Shown here in pieces: positions 1 through 6,947 of a stretch of 13,913 nucleotides of DNA. Both the position numbers and the translations under genes were made by a program. Positions within the stretch are counted from its first letter, which is position 1; every line of letters begins with the position of its first letter. Below the pieces are notes generated by a model. The model saw only the letters and a program-made list of their open reading frames with translations, searched no databases and was not told the origin of the DNA. Source of the stretch: JBHEMT01 sp046262435 (GTDB lineage: Bacteria > Chloroflexota > Dormibacteria > Aeolococcales > Aeolococcaceae); contig JBHEMT010000093.1 of NCBI GenBank assembly GCA_046262435.1, positions 1-13,913 of the forward strand, given 5' to 3'.

Positions 1-255
1 ACCGAGACTGCCCGCCGCCGCGGCCATGCCCCGGTCGACCTCACGGCGGCGCAACGCTTCGGCGCGGTTGGTGAGCGCCCGGATGGTCTCGTGGCTGCCG
101 TCCCGCTCGGCGAGCACCGCGACCGCCCGCTGCACGTCCTGCTCGATCAGGGCTTCGGCGCGGGGAAGTTCGGTGCGGCGGCGGCTGAGGTTGGCGTCGA
201 CCAGCGTGCCCAGGGTGTCGAGGTCGATGAGGTGCACACCTGGGACATCGCCCGC
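1..255 (-). pseudogene. hemA: Glutamyl-tRNA reductase C-terminal region beyond the premature TAG, running off the window
   Basis: Reading the hemA frame past the TAG gives 85 uninterrupted residues beginning AGDVPGVHLIDLDTLGTLV and continuing with DANLSRRRTELPRAEALIE and SHETIRALTNRAEALRREV. This is the normal HemA sequence: the end of the NADPH domain, then the helical dimerization domain with its conserved ET-I-R element. Alignment across the stop needs no gap, so one codon has become TAG and there is no frameshift. There is no obvious restart codon directly after the stop. The gene continues to the left of the window, where roughly 30-70 more residues would be expected. I list it separately because standard translation would not reach it. 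Confidence 0.8.
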
Positions 256-1119
256 CTAGGCCTCAACATCGCGGGGCACAGCGATGTCGAGCACGGGGAG
301 CGGACGTCCCCCGCGTCGCCGCTGCACGCCGCGCAGGTCGGCGGCGGTCAGAACCGGCTCGGCGCTCGACGTCGAGCACAGGATCACGTCGACGTCCGCG
401 GCCGCTTCGGCGATGTCCTTGCGGTCGATTGCCACAGTCCCCGCTCCGAGGCGCTCGGCCAGGGCGAGCGCGGTCTCGCCGCCGCGTGAGGCAACGCTCA
501 GCCGGGCGCCCTCATCGACCAGGCGGCGGGCGGCGGAGCGGCTCATCTTGCCGGCTCCGACGAGCAGCACCCCGCGGCCGCGGAGACCGCCGAGGATGCT
601 TCTCGCCTGGTCGATGGCGACCTCGGTGAGGCTGCCCGCGCCGCGGCCCACGGCAGTCTCGGTCCGCACCCGCTTTCCGGCGCTGGCGGCCCGCCGGAAG
701 GCGAAGTCAAGGCGGGGGTCGAGGGTGCCCGCCTCCCGGGCGAGGCGATGCGCCGCCTTGACCTGGCCGAGGATCTGGGCCTCACCGACGACCATGCTGT
801 CGAGGCCGGCGGCCACCCGGAAGAGGTGGCGAAGGGCGTCGGCGTCGACCTGCGCCTGCAGGTGCGTGGCGACGTCGCCGCCCCCGGCAGGGTCGAGGTA
901 ACGCGCCAGCCGGGGGATGACGTCGGCAACCAGGCCGTCCGGACAGGTGATGTAGAACTCCGTGCGGTTGCAGGTCGAGAGGACTGCGGCACCGTTGAGT
1001 CCCGCGTGACCAACCAGGTAGCGGAGCAGCGCCGGGGCGCCGGCATGGGTCACCACCGCGCGCTCGCGCACCGCCACTGGCGCGGTGCGATGGCTCAGGC
1101 CGGCGGCGACGAGGCGCAT
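256..1119 (-). CDS. hemA: Glutamyl-tRNA reductase, N-terminal and NADPH domains, ended early by in-frame TAG
   Basis: This enzyme reduces glutamyl-tRNA(Glu) to glutamate-1-semialdehyde, the first committed step of C5-pathway tetrapyrrole (heme) synthesis in the cytosol. The 287 residues read here start with the family's typical MRLVAAGLSHRTAPV. They carry the STCNRTE segment with the catalytic cysteine, the GEAQILGQVK motif, and the NADPH-binding loop LLVGAGKMS. The reading frame stops at TAG (256-258), directly after the conserved PRDVEA, where family members continue into the dimerization domain; normal length is about 400-450 residues. The same frame stays open and homologous beyond the stop (see 1-255). 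I chose ATG at 1117-1119 because it gives the canonical N-terminus; a TTG at 1198-1200 would add 27 atypical residues. Family assignment is certain. Whether a functional protein is made is not. Confidence 0.9.
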   Translation of the reverse strand: MRLVAAGLSHRTAPVAVRERAVVTHAGAPALLRYLVGHAGLNGAAVLSTCNRTEFYITCPDGLVADVIPRLARYLDPAGGGDVATHLQAQVDADALRHLFRVAAGLDSMVVGEAQILGQVKAAHRLAREAGTLDPRLDFAFRRAASAGKRVRTETAVGRGAGSLTEVAIDQARSILGGLRGRGVLLVGAGKMSRSAARRLVDEGARLSVASRGGETALALAERLGAGTVAIDRKDIAEAAADVDVILCSTSSAEPVLTAADLRGVQRRRGGRPLPVLDIAVPRDVEA

Positions 1120-1199
1120 GGAACTCACCGTGAAGTCGGGAAGCCCTGGTGAGCCGCCGCGATCCGGGCCGCGGAGCCTCCCTTGGGGTGAATGACCCA

Positions 1200-1205
1200 A
1201 GTATA
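1200..1205 (-). promoter_or_regulatory. Possible -10 box for hemA
   Basis: On the minus strand this hexamer reads TATACT, five of six matches to the sigma-70 consensus in a very GC-rich setting. It would start transcription near 1193 and give a leader of about 74 nt before the hemA ATG. I find no convincing -35 hexamer 16-18 nt upstream, so the call rests on the -10 box and its intergenic position. Confidence 0.3.
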
Positions 1206-1267
1206 GGAATGCCGCTCGCGCGCCCGCCGCGCCCCGATGGCTGCGGTCGCAGGGGTGCCAATGCGGC

Positions 1268-1273
1268 TACGAT
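1268..1273 (+). promoter_or_regulatory. -10 box TACGAT of a probable leaderless promoter
   Basis: TACGAT fits the TANNNT -10 pattern and ends 9 nt before the ATG at 1283. Transcription would therefore begin at or within a few bases of the start codon. No ribosome binding site is visible between the two, and the -35 region is not recognisable. It is one of six such arrangements in this window. Confidence 0.4.
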
Positions 1274-1282
1274 GCGCCGCAT

Positions 1283-2320
1283 ATGGCAGATGCCGACAGT
1301 GCATCGGCCGGAGATGCAGCCGCGCCCGAACCCGCTCCATCGCCGCCGGGCCGGTCGCGCGGCCCCCGCTCCCCGGGGCGCCGGCCACGGTACGGACGAC
1401 CGCGCGGGCGCCTCCCCATCGGTGAGGCTTTCGTGGCGCGCCTCGGACCCGAGTCCGACGAGCCGTTCGTCCGCATCGACGATGTCGACCCAGGAGCACC
1501 CCTCGCCGCTCTGCCTCCGCTCGATACCGACCTGGACCAGGTGCGGTTCGTGGCCCTCGACTGCGAGACCACCGGTCAGTCACCGCATCGCCTGGTCGAG
1601 CTCGGCGCCGTGGCCTTCACCCTCACCGGTCACCTCGCCTCGTTCGAGACCCTGGTGCACTCCAATGACAGGATCAACCCCTTTGCCCAGCGCATCCACA
1701 GGATCAGCGCCACCAGTCTGGCCGGGGCGCCGCGCATCGACCAGGTGCTGGAGCGCTTTCTCCACTTCGCCGCCGGGGCGGTGCTGGTCGAGCACAGCGC
1801 GGATGCCTTCGACACCCGGCTGATCGCCAAGAGCCTGGGAGAGCGCTTCCAGGTCATCAACCTGGACACCTCGCGCATGGCCGGCCGCCTGTGGGACCTC
1901 CGCGACACGATCGGCCTGGAGAGGCTCTGCCGCGAGCTCGGCGTCACCCACCGAGGTCCGCACCACGCCCTGGGCGATGCCGAGGCCACCGCTGCGTGTT
2001 TCCTCAAGCTGCTCGAGCTGGGCCGCGAGACCCACGGCTGGGGCTCGCTGCGCCGCCTGGTGGAGGACGCCCAGCCGCCACCGCCGCGGTATGTGCTCCT
2101 CGCGGAGGCTGCTGCGGCGCGTGTCAGGGACGGCCACGACCGGGCCCCCGCCCCCTCGGCAGACGGAAGCGTTGCCGGTGCCGCGGGCCGTCGCCGCCGG
2201 CGCGGCGGGCGGCGGCGGCGCGGAACCGCTGAACCCGGCGGTGGCGCTCACGCTCATGACAACCCTGACCCCAACTCGACGGGACAGCCTCCCGCCATGC
2301 CGCCGCCCTCCGACGGCTGA
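1283..2320 (+). CDS. DnaQ-like 3'-5' exonuclease (DEDDh family) with arginine-rich tails
   Basis: This is a predicted metal-dependent 3'-5' exonuclease acting on DNA or RNA ends. The catalytic core spans about residues 85-245. It shows ExoI LDCETTG (D93, E95), ExoII EHSADAFDTRLI (D177) and ExoIII HHALGDAEAT (H228, D232), the complete DEDDh set. Both flanks are unusual. Residues 21-43 are rich in Pro, Gly and Arg, and residues 303-314 read RRRRRGGRRRRG before a disordered Pro/Gly end; both could hold nucleic acid or a partner. There is no polymerase, helicase or UvrC-type domain, so it is not DinG or the PolC fusion. It stands alone and diverges from hemA. ATG 1283 is supported by the -10 box just upstream. 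Whether it proofreads for a DNA polymerase or acts in repair or RNA trimming cannot be told from sequence. Confidence 0.88.
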   Translation: MADADSASAGDAAAPEPAPSPPGRSRGPRSPGRRPRYGRPRGRLPIGEAFVARLGPESDEPFVRIDDVDPGAPLAALPPLDTDLDQVRFVALDCETTGQSPHRLVELGAVAFTLTGHLASFETLVHSNDRINPFAQRIHRISATSLAGAPRIDQVLERFLHFAAGAVLVEHSADAFDTRLIAKSLGERFQVINLDTSRMAGRLWDLRDTIGLERLCRELGVTHRGPHHALGDAEATAACFLKLLELGRETHGWGSLRRLVEDAQPPPPRYVLLAEAAAARVRDGHDRAPAPSADGSVAGAAGRRRRRGGRRRRGTAEPGGGAHAHDNPDPNSTGQPPAMPPPSDG

Positions 2321-2338
2321 CGCTCACGTCGTCGCGGT

Positions 2339-2367
2339 TTGACAGGTCACCCGGTGGCTTCTACCAT
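2339..2367 (+). promoter_or_regulatory. Sigma-70-type promoter TTGACA-N17-TACCAT
   Basis: A perfect -35 hexamer (2339-2344), a 17-nt spacer and a TACCAT -10 (2362-2367) lie in the gap between the exonuclease and the small membrane protein. This is the best promoter in the window. Initiation is expected near 2374, giving a leader of about 83 nt before the ATG at 2457. A GTG at 2372 opens a nine-codon frame closing at 2401, which may be chance. Confidence 0.65.
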
Positions 2368-2456
2368 CGCCGTGGACCCACCTCAACCACCGACGGCCTG
2401 AGAACGCAGCGCGCTCCCCCGCCGCCGTCCCACCCACGGGTCCGACGGAGACGCCC

Positions 2457-2882
2457 ATGCTCGACCGCCTCAGCACCGCCGACCGGATCAGCGGCGGAGG
2501 CGCGGCCGTGGCAGCCGTCGCCGCCTTCCTTCCCTGGTTCCACATTCGCGACGCCGGCTCGATGGTCACGGTCAACGCATTTCGCTCGGGCGTGCTCGGC
2601 CTCGCCTGCTTCATCGCCGCGTGCGGCATTCTGATGACCCTGGCGGTGCGTCACGCGGCCGTCGAGAACCCTCGCGCGGCCGACCTGCCCGAGGGGCGCA
2701 TGCTCCTCGGGATGGGCATCGCCGTACCGCTGCTGGCGATCCTGCAGCTGTTACTCGGCAGTGGCGGCGCCCACCGGCCCGCCGTGGGCCTGATCGCCGC
2801 CGTTCTCGCCGGTGTGGTGTGTGCCTGGGGCGGGAGACAGCAGTCACTCGACGACCGCGGTTTGGCCCGCCTGCGCTCCTAG
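2457..2882 (+). CDS. Small four-helix integral membrane protein, function unknown
   Basis: This is a 141-residue protein I cannot assign to a named family. Hydrophobic stretches lie at about residues 14-26, 45-63, 84-100 and 107-124, suggesting four membrane helices. The first ends in the motif FLPWF, common in small actinobacterial membrane proteins of the 'LPW' kind. The loop after helix 2 is charged (about residues 65-82), and the protein ends in a basic stretch. No catalytic motif is visible. It has its own strong promoter but only a weak Shine-Dalgarno-like GGAGA about 5 nt before the ATG. It is the only gene here that uses TAG as its stop. It converges with the hydrolase at 2955-3971, leaving 72 nt between them. 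Confidence 0.75.
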   Translation: MLDRLSTADRISGGGAAVAAVAAFLPWFHIRDAGSMVTVNAFRSGVLGLACFIAACGILMTLAVRHAAVENPRAADLPEGRMLLGMGIAVPLLAILQLLLGSGGAHRPAVGLIAAVLAGVVCAWGGRQQSLDDRGLARLRS

Positions 2883-2954
2883 CCAGGCATCGTGCCCGCG
2901 CCGATGGACCCACCAGGCGCAGCTCAAGCCGACCAGGTGAGCAACCACCAGGCG

Positions 2955-3971
2955 TCAGAGCCGAAAGTCGGCGACCAGCGGGAAATGGTCGGAGGCGACC
3001 AGAACGTCGGGGTCGGGAAACGCGCGGCTGCCCACGACATCGCAGTTGACCAGCTGGGGAGCGAGCCCGCCGTCGGTGAAGACATAGTCGATGCGCGCGG
3101 CCGGGACCCAGGTGGCGCAGGTGTAGCCCGCCGCCCGGGGATGGCGGGCGCGGTAGGCGTCGGTATAGCCGAGGTCGAGCAGCCGCTGCACGCTCCAACG
3201 TTCGATGCCGCGGTTGAGCAGCCGGTCGACCACGGCGCCACGCGGCAGGCCCCGTGCCACGGTGAAGACCAGGGCAGGCAGACGGGGGACGGAGACGTCG
3301 AGGTGGGGAGGCACTTGGGCGGCCAGCCAGAGGTCGTCGAGGTCGGGATCGAGCTCACCGGCGCGGATGCGCGGACCGTGCAACCCGTCCTCTCCCCTCT
3401 CGAAGACGCCGGCGCGGCGCAGTTCGGCGAGGCGCACGAAAAACCGGCTGGCGGCGGCGATGTCGTCGGGCGCGATGGCGTTGAAGTCGCCGCAGAGCAG
3501 GTGGGGACGGTCGTCCAGCCTGGCGATGTCAGCGAGCACCCGGTCGAGCTCGGCCATCCGGCGCGCCTCGCCGTTGCCCCGCTCGCCGAAGCGCGCGGCC
3601 AGGTGCACGCAGTGGACCCGCACCGAACCCAGCCGGCCGCCGACGCTGAGCTCGGCCTCGAGGTGGCCGCGCAGCATCTCGGCGGGGTGCCGGTGGTTGC
3701 GCCAGCGCCGCACCGGGAAGCGAGTGAGGATCACGTTGTGCAGGTTGGAGCCCGCGTCGCTGGGCCGCCCCACCAGGAGCTCCATGCCGAGTTCACGAGC
3801 GAGCCGGCGGGCGAGACCGACGTCGATCACCTCCTGCAGGGCCACCACGTCGGGAGCCAGGCGACCCAGCAGGCGCGCGACCTGAGCCTCGCGATGACGC
3901 GCGCCGAGCAGGACGTTGTAGGTGACCAGCCGCCAGGCGCGACGGCGGTCGACGCGGCGGGACGAAGGCAT
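2955..3971 (-). CDS. Endonuclease/exonuclease/phosphatase family hydrolase
   Basis: This 338-residue protein has the fold shared by exonuclease III, DNase I, sphingomyelinases and inositol phosphatases, all Mg-dependent phosphoester hydrolases. The motifs appear in order: TYNVLLG (N19), VVALQEV (E47), the H-containing VHLAAR (H123), GDFNAI (D162, N164), RIDYVF (D295) and ASDHFPLVADF (D328, H329). The active site is therefore complete. Residues about 195-285 form an insertion relative to compact family members; it contains Trp and Arg and may shape substrate choice. There is no signal peptide or membrane segment, so it is probably cytosolic. The sequence does not show whether the substrate is a nucleic acid, a phospholipid or a sugar phosphate. 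ATG at 3969-3971 leads straight into the first beta-strand. Confidence 0.85.
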   Translation of the reverse strand: MPSSRRVDRRRAWRLVTYNVLLGARHREAQVARLLGRLAPDVVALQEVIDVGLARRLARELGMELLVGRPSDAGSNLHNVILTRFPVRRWRNHRHPAEMLRGHLEAELSVGGRLGSVRVHCVHLAARFGERGNGEARRMAELDRVLADIARLDDRPHLLCGDFNAIAPDDIAAASRFFVRLAELRRAGVFERGEDGLHGPRIRAGELDPDLDDLWLAAQVPPHLDVSVPRLPALVFTVARGLPRGAVVDRLLNRGIERWSVQRLLDLGYTDAYRARHPRAAGYTCATWVPAARIDYVFTDGGLAPQLVNCDVVGSRAFPDPDVLVASDHFPLVADFRL

Positions 3972-4502
3972 GGCGGCGACCGACCTTACAGGCTCGGCCT
4001 GCGGCTGGCGGCGCTGCTCTGCGGGCTTGCCCTGGGCGCGCTCACCCTCGTCGCCGAACGCCACTACGCGCGCCTGCAGGACACGGGCGCCGAACTCAAC
4101 GGCATGGCCCGGTTGCTGGCGATGGGCCCGTCGGCGGTCACCGCCTGGCCCGGCTGGGTCGCCGCGGTGTGCTTCGCGGCGGGGGTGCGCCGGCTGAGCT
4201 CGGGAGCCCCGGAGCCGCCGATCGGCCGGGACGGAGCGACCGCCTCGGTGGCCCAGCTCCGCGCCGCACTGCGCTCCGAGCTGCGCCTGGTCGGCGCCGC
4301 CCACCGGGTGGTGGCAACCCTGGCCCTGCTCGACTCAGGGCGCCTCCTCTGGTTTGCGGTGAACGGGATGACCGACGGCTTGGCACGCCAGGGGCTGGCT
4401 GCCCTGGCGGTGGAGACCGCGGGATTGGTGGTGGCGACTGTGGTCCTGCGCCAATGGCTGCGCCGATTCGTCAGCCAGCTCACCCTGCTCGGGGCGCTGT
4501 GA
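3894..4502 (+). CDS. Membrane protein, about four helices, start uncertain
   Basis: This frame holds a convincing membrane protein from about position 3990 to its TGA. Counted from the ATG at 3894, hydrophobic helices lie near residues 35-54, 84-98, 139-156 and 166-185, with a charged loop (about 104-135) between the middle pair. I recognise no family or catalytic motif. The start is unresolved. ATG 3894 is the nearest upstream standard codon in frame, but it would overlap the divergent hydrolase gene by 78 nt, and the first ~34 residues look like antisense of that gene. CTG at 3999 fits the beginning of real coding character but is a rare start. An ATG at 3970 lies in another frame, so one missing base is a third explanation. 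The long open frame upstream of 3894 is an antisense artefact. Confidence 0.55.
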   Translation: MTRAEQDVVGDQPPGATAVDAAGRRHGGDRPYRLGLRLAALLCGLALGALTLVAERHYARLQDTGAELNGMARLLAMGPSAVTAWPGWVAAVCFAAGVRRLSSGAPEPPIGRDGATASVAQLRAALRSELRLVGAAHRVVATLALLDSGRLLWFAVNGMTDGLARQGLAALAVETAGLVVATVVLRQWLRRFVSQLTLLGAL

Positions 4503-4544
4503 CTGCGTCAGTCAGGACGCCACCGGCCCCCGGGCGTGGCCCGG
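4500..4544. terminator. Two small hairpins between convergent genes
   Basis: Two perfect inverted repeats lie in the 54-nt gap between convergent genes. TGACTG-CGT-CAGTCA (4500-4514) overlaps the stop codon of the upstream gene, and CCGGGC-GTG-GCCCGG is at 4530-4544. Neither is followed by a T tract, so intrinsic termination is possible but unproven. Their position between converging transcripts is the main support. Confidence 0.35.
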
Positions 4545-4556
4545 CCCCGGAGAGGG

Positions 4557-5531
4557 TCAGACCCGACGCTCGACCACGTAGTCGCAGAGGCCCTCGAGGG
4601 TTGCCCGCGCCGCCGACTCGGGAAAGACGGTGAGATGCTTCCGGGCGCGGTCGGCGAACTCATGGGCCTTTTTCTCGGCCCGCTCCACCGCATCGGAGGC
4701 ACGCACCAGGCGGACGACCTCCTCGTAGTCGGCATCCTCCAGCCGCTCGCGCTCCAGCAGGCGGCGCAGCTGGGGCCCGAGGTCGTGGTCGTCGCGGGCA
4801 TACATCAGGGGGAGGGTGACCGTGCCCTGACGCAGGTCGGCACCCACCGGCTTGCCCAGCTCCTCGGCATTGGCCACGTAGTCGAGGAGGTCGTCGGCAA
4901 TTTGAAAGGCCATGCCCAGGTCGCTGCCGTAGCGCTCCAGGGCCGCGGCGCGCTCCGGGCCCACCCGTCCCACGATGCCGCCGCAATAGGTGCACGCGCT
5001 CAGCAGGGTCGCTGTCTTGCGCTCAATCTTCCGGTAGTAGTCGTCCACCGACTGGTCGAAGAAGCGCTTGCTGGTGAGCTGGAGCAGCTCGCCCATGCAG
5101 ATCGTCATCACGCAGCGGCTGAGCACCTCGTCGATCTCGACCATGCCCACGCTGGCCATCAGGTTGGCGCCCTTGGCGAAGTAGTAGTCGCCCACGATGA
5201 TGGCCGGGTTGGCCCCGAGCATGGCGTGGATGGTGGCCAGGCCGCGCCGGGTTGGCGCATCGTCGATCAGGTCGTCGTGGATCAAGGTCGCTGTGTGGAT
5301 GAACTCCACAGCCATCGCCAGGGCGTAGGCGTGGTCCTCTTCAGGCTCCCCAAGTGAGGAGCTGAGCAGTACCAGGGCTGGTCTCAGCCGCTTGCCACCG
5401 GCCTTGACAATGTGCTCCATCGCCTTGGCCATGGGCCCGAGGTCGGCCGCCACGGTGGCCTCGAGCCGCTCCTCGAACACCCGAAGCCGGTCGGCGATCG
5501 GGTCCAGGCGGCGCTCCACCGTGAGGCTCAT
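4557..5531 (-). CDS. Long-chain polyprenyl diphosphate synthase (trans-isoprenyl type)
   Basis: This 324-residue protein condenses isopentenyl diphosphate units onto an allylic primer and belongs to the IspB/HepT-like family. Motifs in order are GGKRLRP (45-51), the first aspartate-rich motif HDDLIDDAPTRRG (DDLID at 86-90), the KT pair (172-173), FQIADDLLDY with the second aspartate-rich motif DDLLD (213-217), and GKPVGADLRQG (226-236). The residue five before the first motif is alanine. In this family a small residue there usually accompanies long products, so a quinone side chain is a reasonable inference; the exact length is not readable. Its ATG overlaps the murI stop by 4 nt (ATGA), so it is probably translated by coupling. 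It is the last gene of the 8065-to-4557 operon. Confidence 0.93.
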   Translation of the reverse strand: MSLTVERRLDPIADRLRVFEERLEATVAADLGPMAKAMEHIVKAGGKRLRPALVLLSSSLGEPEEDHAYALAMAVEFIHTATLIHDDLIDDAPTRRGLATIHAMLGANPAIIVGDYYFAKGANLMASVGMVEIDEVLSRCVMTICMGELLQLTSKRFFDQSVDDYYRKIERKTATLLSACTYCGGIVGRVGPERAAALERYGSDLGMAFQIADDLLDYVANAEELGKPVGADLRQGTVTLPLMYARDDHDLGPQLRRLLERERLEDADYEEVVRLVRASDAVERAEKKAHEFADRARKHLTVFPESAARATLEGLCDYVVERRV

Positions 5532-6361
5532 GAGGCCACCACACGGGGCCGGGGCGGGGCCACAATCTCGACCCTCTCCGACTCCTCCACCGCGGCGCCG
5601 AAGAGCAGGCGGGTCATCTCCATGAAGCGCGCCGGCTCGGCGGTGACCAGGATCCGCGGCGAGGCGGCCGCGGCGTTCCCGGAGCGCAGCCGGTTGACCC
5701 GCAGGATGCGCTCCACCCGGGATGCCGTGGTCTCGGCACTGTCGACGATGTGCAGCCGGTCCCCGGCGAGTCGCTGGATCACGGGACGGAGCAACGGGTA
5801 GTGGGTGCAGCCGAGCACCAGGGTGTCCGCACCCCAGTCCTCCACCTCGCGAAGGATGGGGCGCAGCGCCGCCTCCGCCCGGGGGGAGTCGGCGTCACCG
5901 TCCTCGACGATCTGGACCAGCTCGGGGGCGGCCACGCCCAGCACACCAACCCCCGGGTTGGCCTCCTTGATGGCATGCAGATATCCCTGCGAAGCCCGGG
6001 TGCCCTCGGTGCTGATCACCGCAACGCGGGAGTTGCGTGTGGCCTCGGTAGCCGCCTGCGCCCCGGGGGCGATCACTCCGACGATGGGAACATCGAACCG
6101 CTCCCGCGCGGCATCGAGGGCGGCCGCGCTGGCCGTGTTGCAGGCGATCACCACCAGCTTCACGTCGTCGGCTACCAACCGCTCGATGATCCGCAGGGAG
6201 AACTCGCGCACCTCGTGGGCGTAGCGCGGACCATAGGGAAAGTTGGCCAGGTCGGCGAGGTAGATGAGGCGCTCGCCCGGGAGCCGGCGGTGCAGCTCGC
6301 TGAGGACGGTGAGGCCGCCCGCTCCGGAGTCGAAGACACCGATCGGGCGCAGGTCACTCAT
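5528..6361 (-). CDS. murI: Glutamate racemase
   Basis: Interconverts L- and D-glutamate, supplying D-glutamate for peptidoglycan precursors in the cytosol. At 277 residues it is the normal length. It shows GVFDSGAGGLTVL (D11, S12), FPYGPR (41-46), the first catalytic cysteine in ACNTAS (C74) and the second in GCTHYPLL (C185), so the active site is complete. Its start overlaps the end of the GNAT gene by 8 nt, and its stop overlaps the start of the polyprenyl synthase in ATGA. The neighbouring polyprenyl synthase also feeds envelope or quinone biosynthesis. A TATCCT hexamer 9 nt before its ATG could give it an additional internal promoter. Confidence 0.96.
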   Translation of the reverse strand: MSDLRPIGVFDSGAGGLTVLSELHRRLPGERLIYLADLANFPYGPRYAHEVREFSLRIIERLVADDVKLVVIACNTASAAALDAARERFDVPIVGVIAPGAQAATEATRNSRVAVISTEGTRASQGYLHAIKEANPGVGVLGVAAPELVQIVEDGDADSPRAEAALRPILREVEDWGADTLVLGCTHYPLLRPVIQRLAGDRLHIVDSAETTASRVERILRVNRLRSGNAAAASPRILVTAEPARFMEMTRLLFGAAVEESERVEIVAPPRPRVVAS

Positions 6362-6947
6362 CTGGCGGCGAGGATAGCAGGGGCCGGGCGCGCAACCCGC
6401 CCAGCTCGAGGGTCATGCGCAGCAGCTCCACCCCGCGCTCGGGGTCGGTTCCGGGCACCGTGTGCGTACTTCTCTCGGCGTCGGCAAATCCCAGGCTGCG
6501 ATAGAGCGCGACCGCCGGCGCGTTGTCGGGGCGGACCCGTAGGTAGAGCGCGTCGAGGCCGGCGCCAACCGCCCAGGCGACGGCGCGGGTGAGCAGGGAC
6601 CGGCCCATCCCTCGGCCCCGAACCGCGGCCCCGAGCAGGATGGCCAGCTCGCCCACGGAGCGCCCGCCCGGGTCGGTCTCGCGGGCCACGACCACCCGCC
6701 CGCTCACCGTGTCGCTCACCTCCAGACTGAGCGACAGGCCGCCCATCGCCGCCAGCTGGGCGAGCAGGAGATGCTCCTCCACAGCCGTCCGATGTCCCGG
6801 GCTGATCAGCAGCCAGCGACCCTCCGCGGCCACCGCGTCGACCAGCGCCACCAGCCCGGGGACGTCGCCGGCCACTGTGGGTCGAATCCGCCAGGGGAGG
6901 CCGTCAGCAGTTCGGCCGCTGGCGGCGGGGGGAGCGCTCAGGCTCAG
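6354..6947 (-). CDS. GNAT-family N-acetyltransferase, probable CTG start
   Basis: This predicted acetyl-CoA-dependent N-acetyltransferase has an unknown acceptor. Numbered from CTG at 6945-6947 (197 residues), it shows the first strand WRIRPTVAGD (19-28), the acetyl-CoA pyrophosphate-binding loop VRGRGMGRSLL (109-119, the Q/RxxGxG/A motif) and the C-terminal NAPAVALYRSLGF (142-154). All the expected GNAT elements are present. The start is odd: between the end of the upstream hydrolase and strand 1 there is no in-frame ATG, GTG or TTG, and a GTG inside strand 1 would cut the fold. CTG at 6947 overlaps the hydrolase TGA as CTGA, mirroring the ATGA and GTGA overlaps of other gene pairs here. I therefore infer CTG with translational coupling; a nearby sequence error is the alternative. 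Confidence 0.8.
   Translation of the reverse strand: MSLSAPPAASGRTADGLPWRIRPTVAGDVPGLVALVDAVAAEGRWLLISPGHRTAVEEHLLLAQLAAMGGLSLSLEVSDTVSGRVVVARETDPGGRSVGELAILLGAAVRGRGMGRSLLTRAVAWAVGAGLDALYLRVRPDNAPAVALYRSLGFADAERSTHTVPGTDPERGVELLRMTLELGGLRARPLLSSPPDE
6371..6376 (-). promoter_or_regulatory. Possible internal leaderless -10 box before murI
   Basis: The minus strand reads TATCCT, ending 9 nt before the murI ATG. It lies inside the 3' end of the GNAT gene. It fits the TANNNT-N(6-9)-ATG pattern seen before several other genes. No -35 hexamer is recognisable. If real, murI and the polyprenyl synthase could be expressed without the upstream two genes. Confidence 0.3.

Noticed and set aside
2130..2235. 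Arginine/glycine-rich repeats near the exonuclease 3' end as a DNA repeat or mobile-element scar.
   Set aside because: The sequence is in frame, continues the protein to a normal TGA and shows no direct repeat units or target-site duplication.
2457..4502. One continuous frame from the small membrane protein through its TAG stop to the second membrane protein, suggesting TAG readthrough and a giant fusion.
   Set aside because: The middle (2955-3971) is plainly coding on the minus strand for an EEP-family hydrolase with all motifs. The open plus-strand frame there is an antisense artefact, because its first codon position falls on the GC-rich third position of the real gene.
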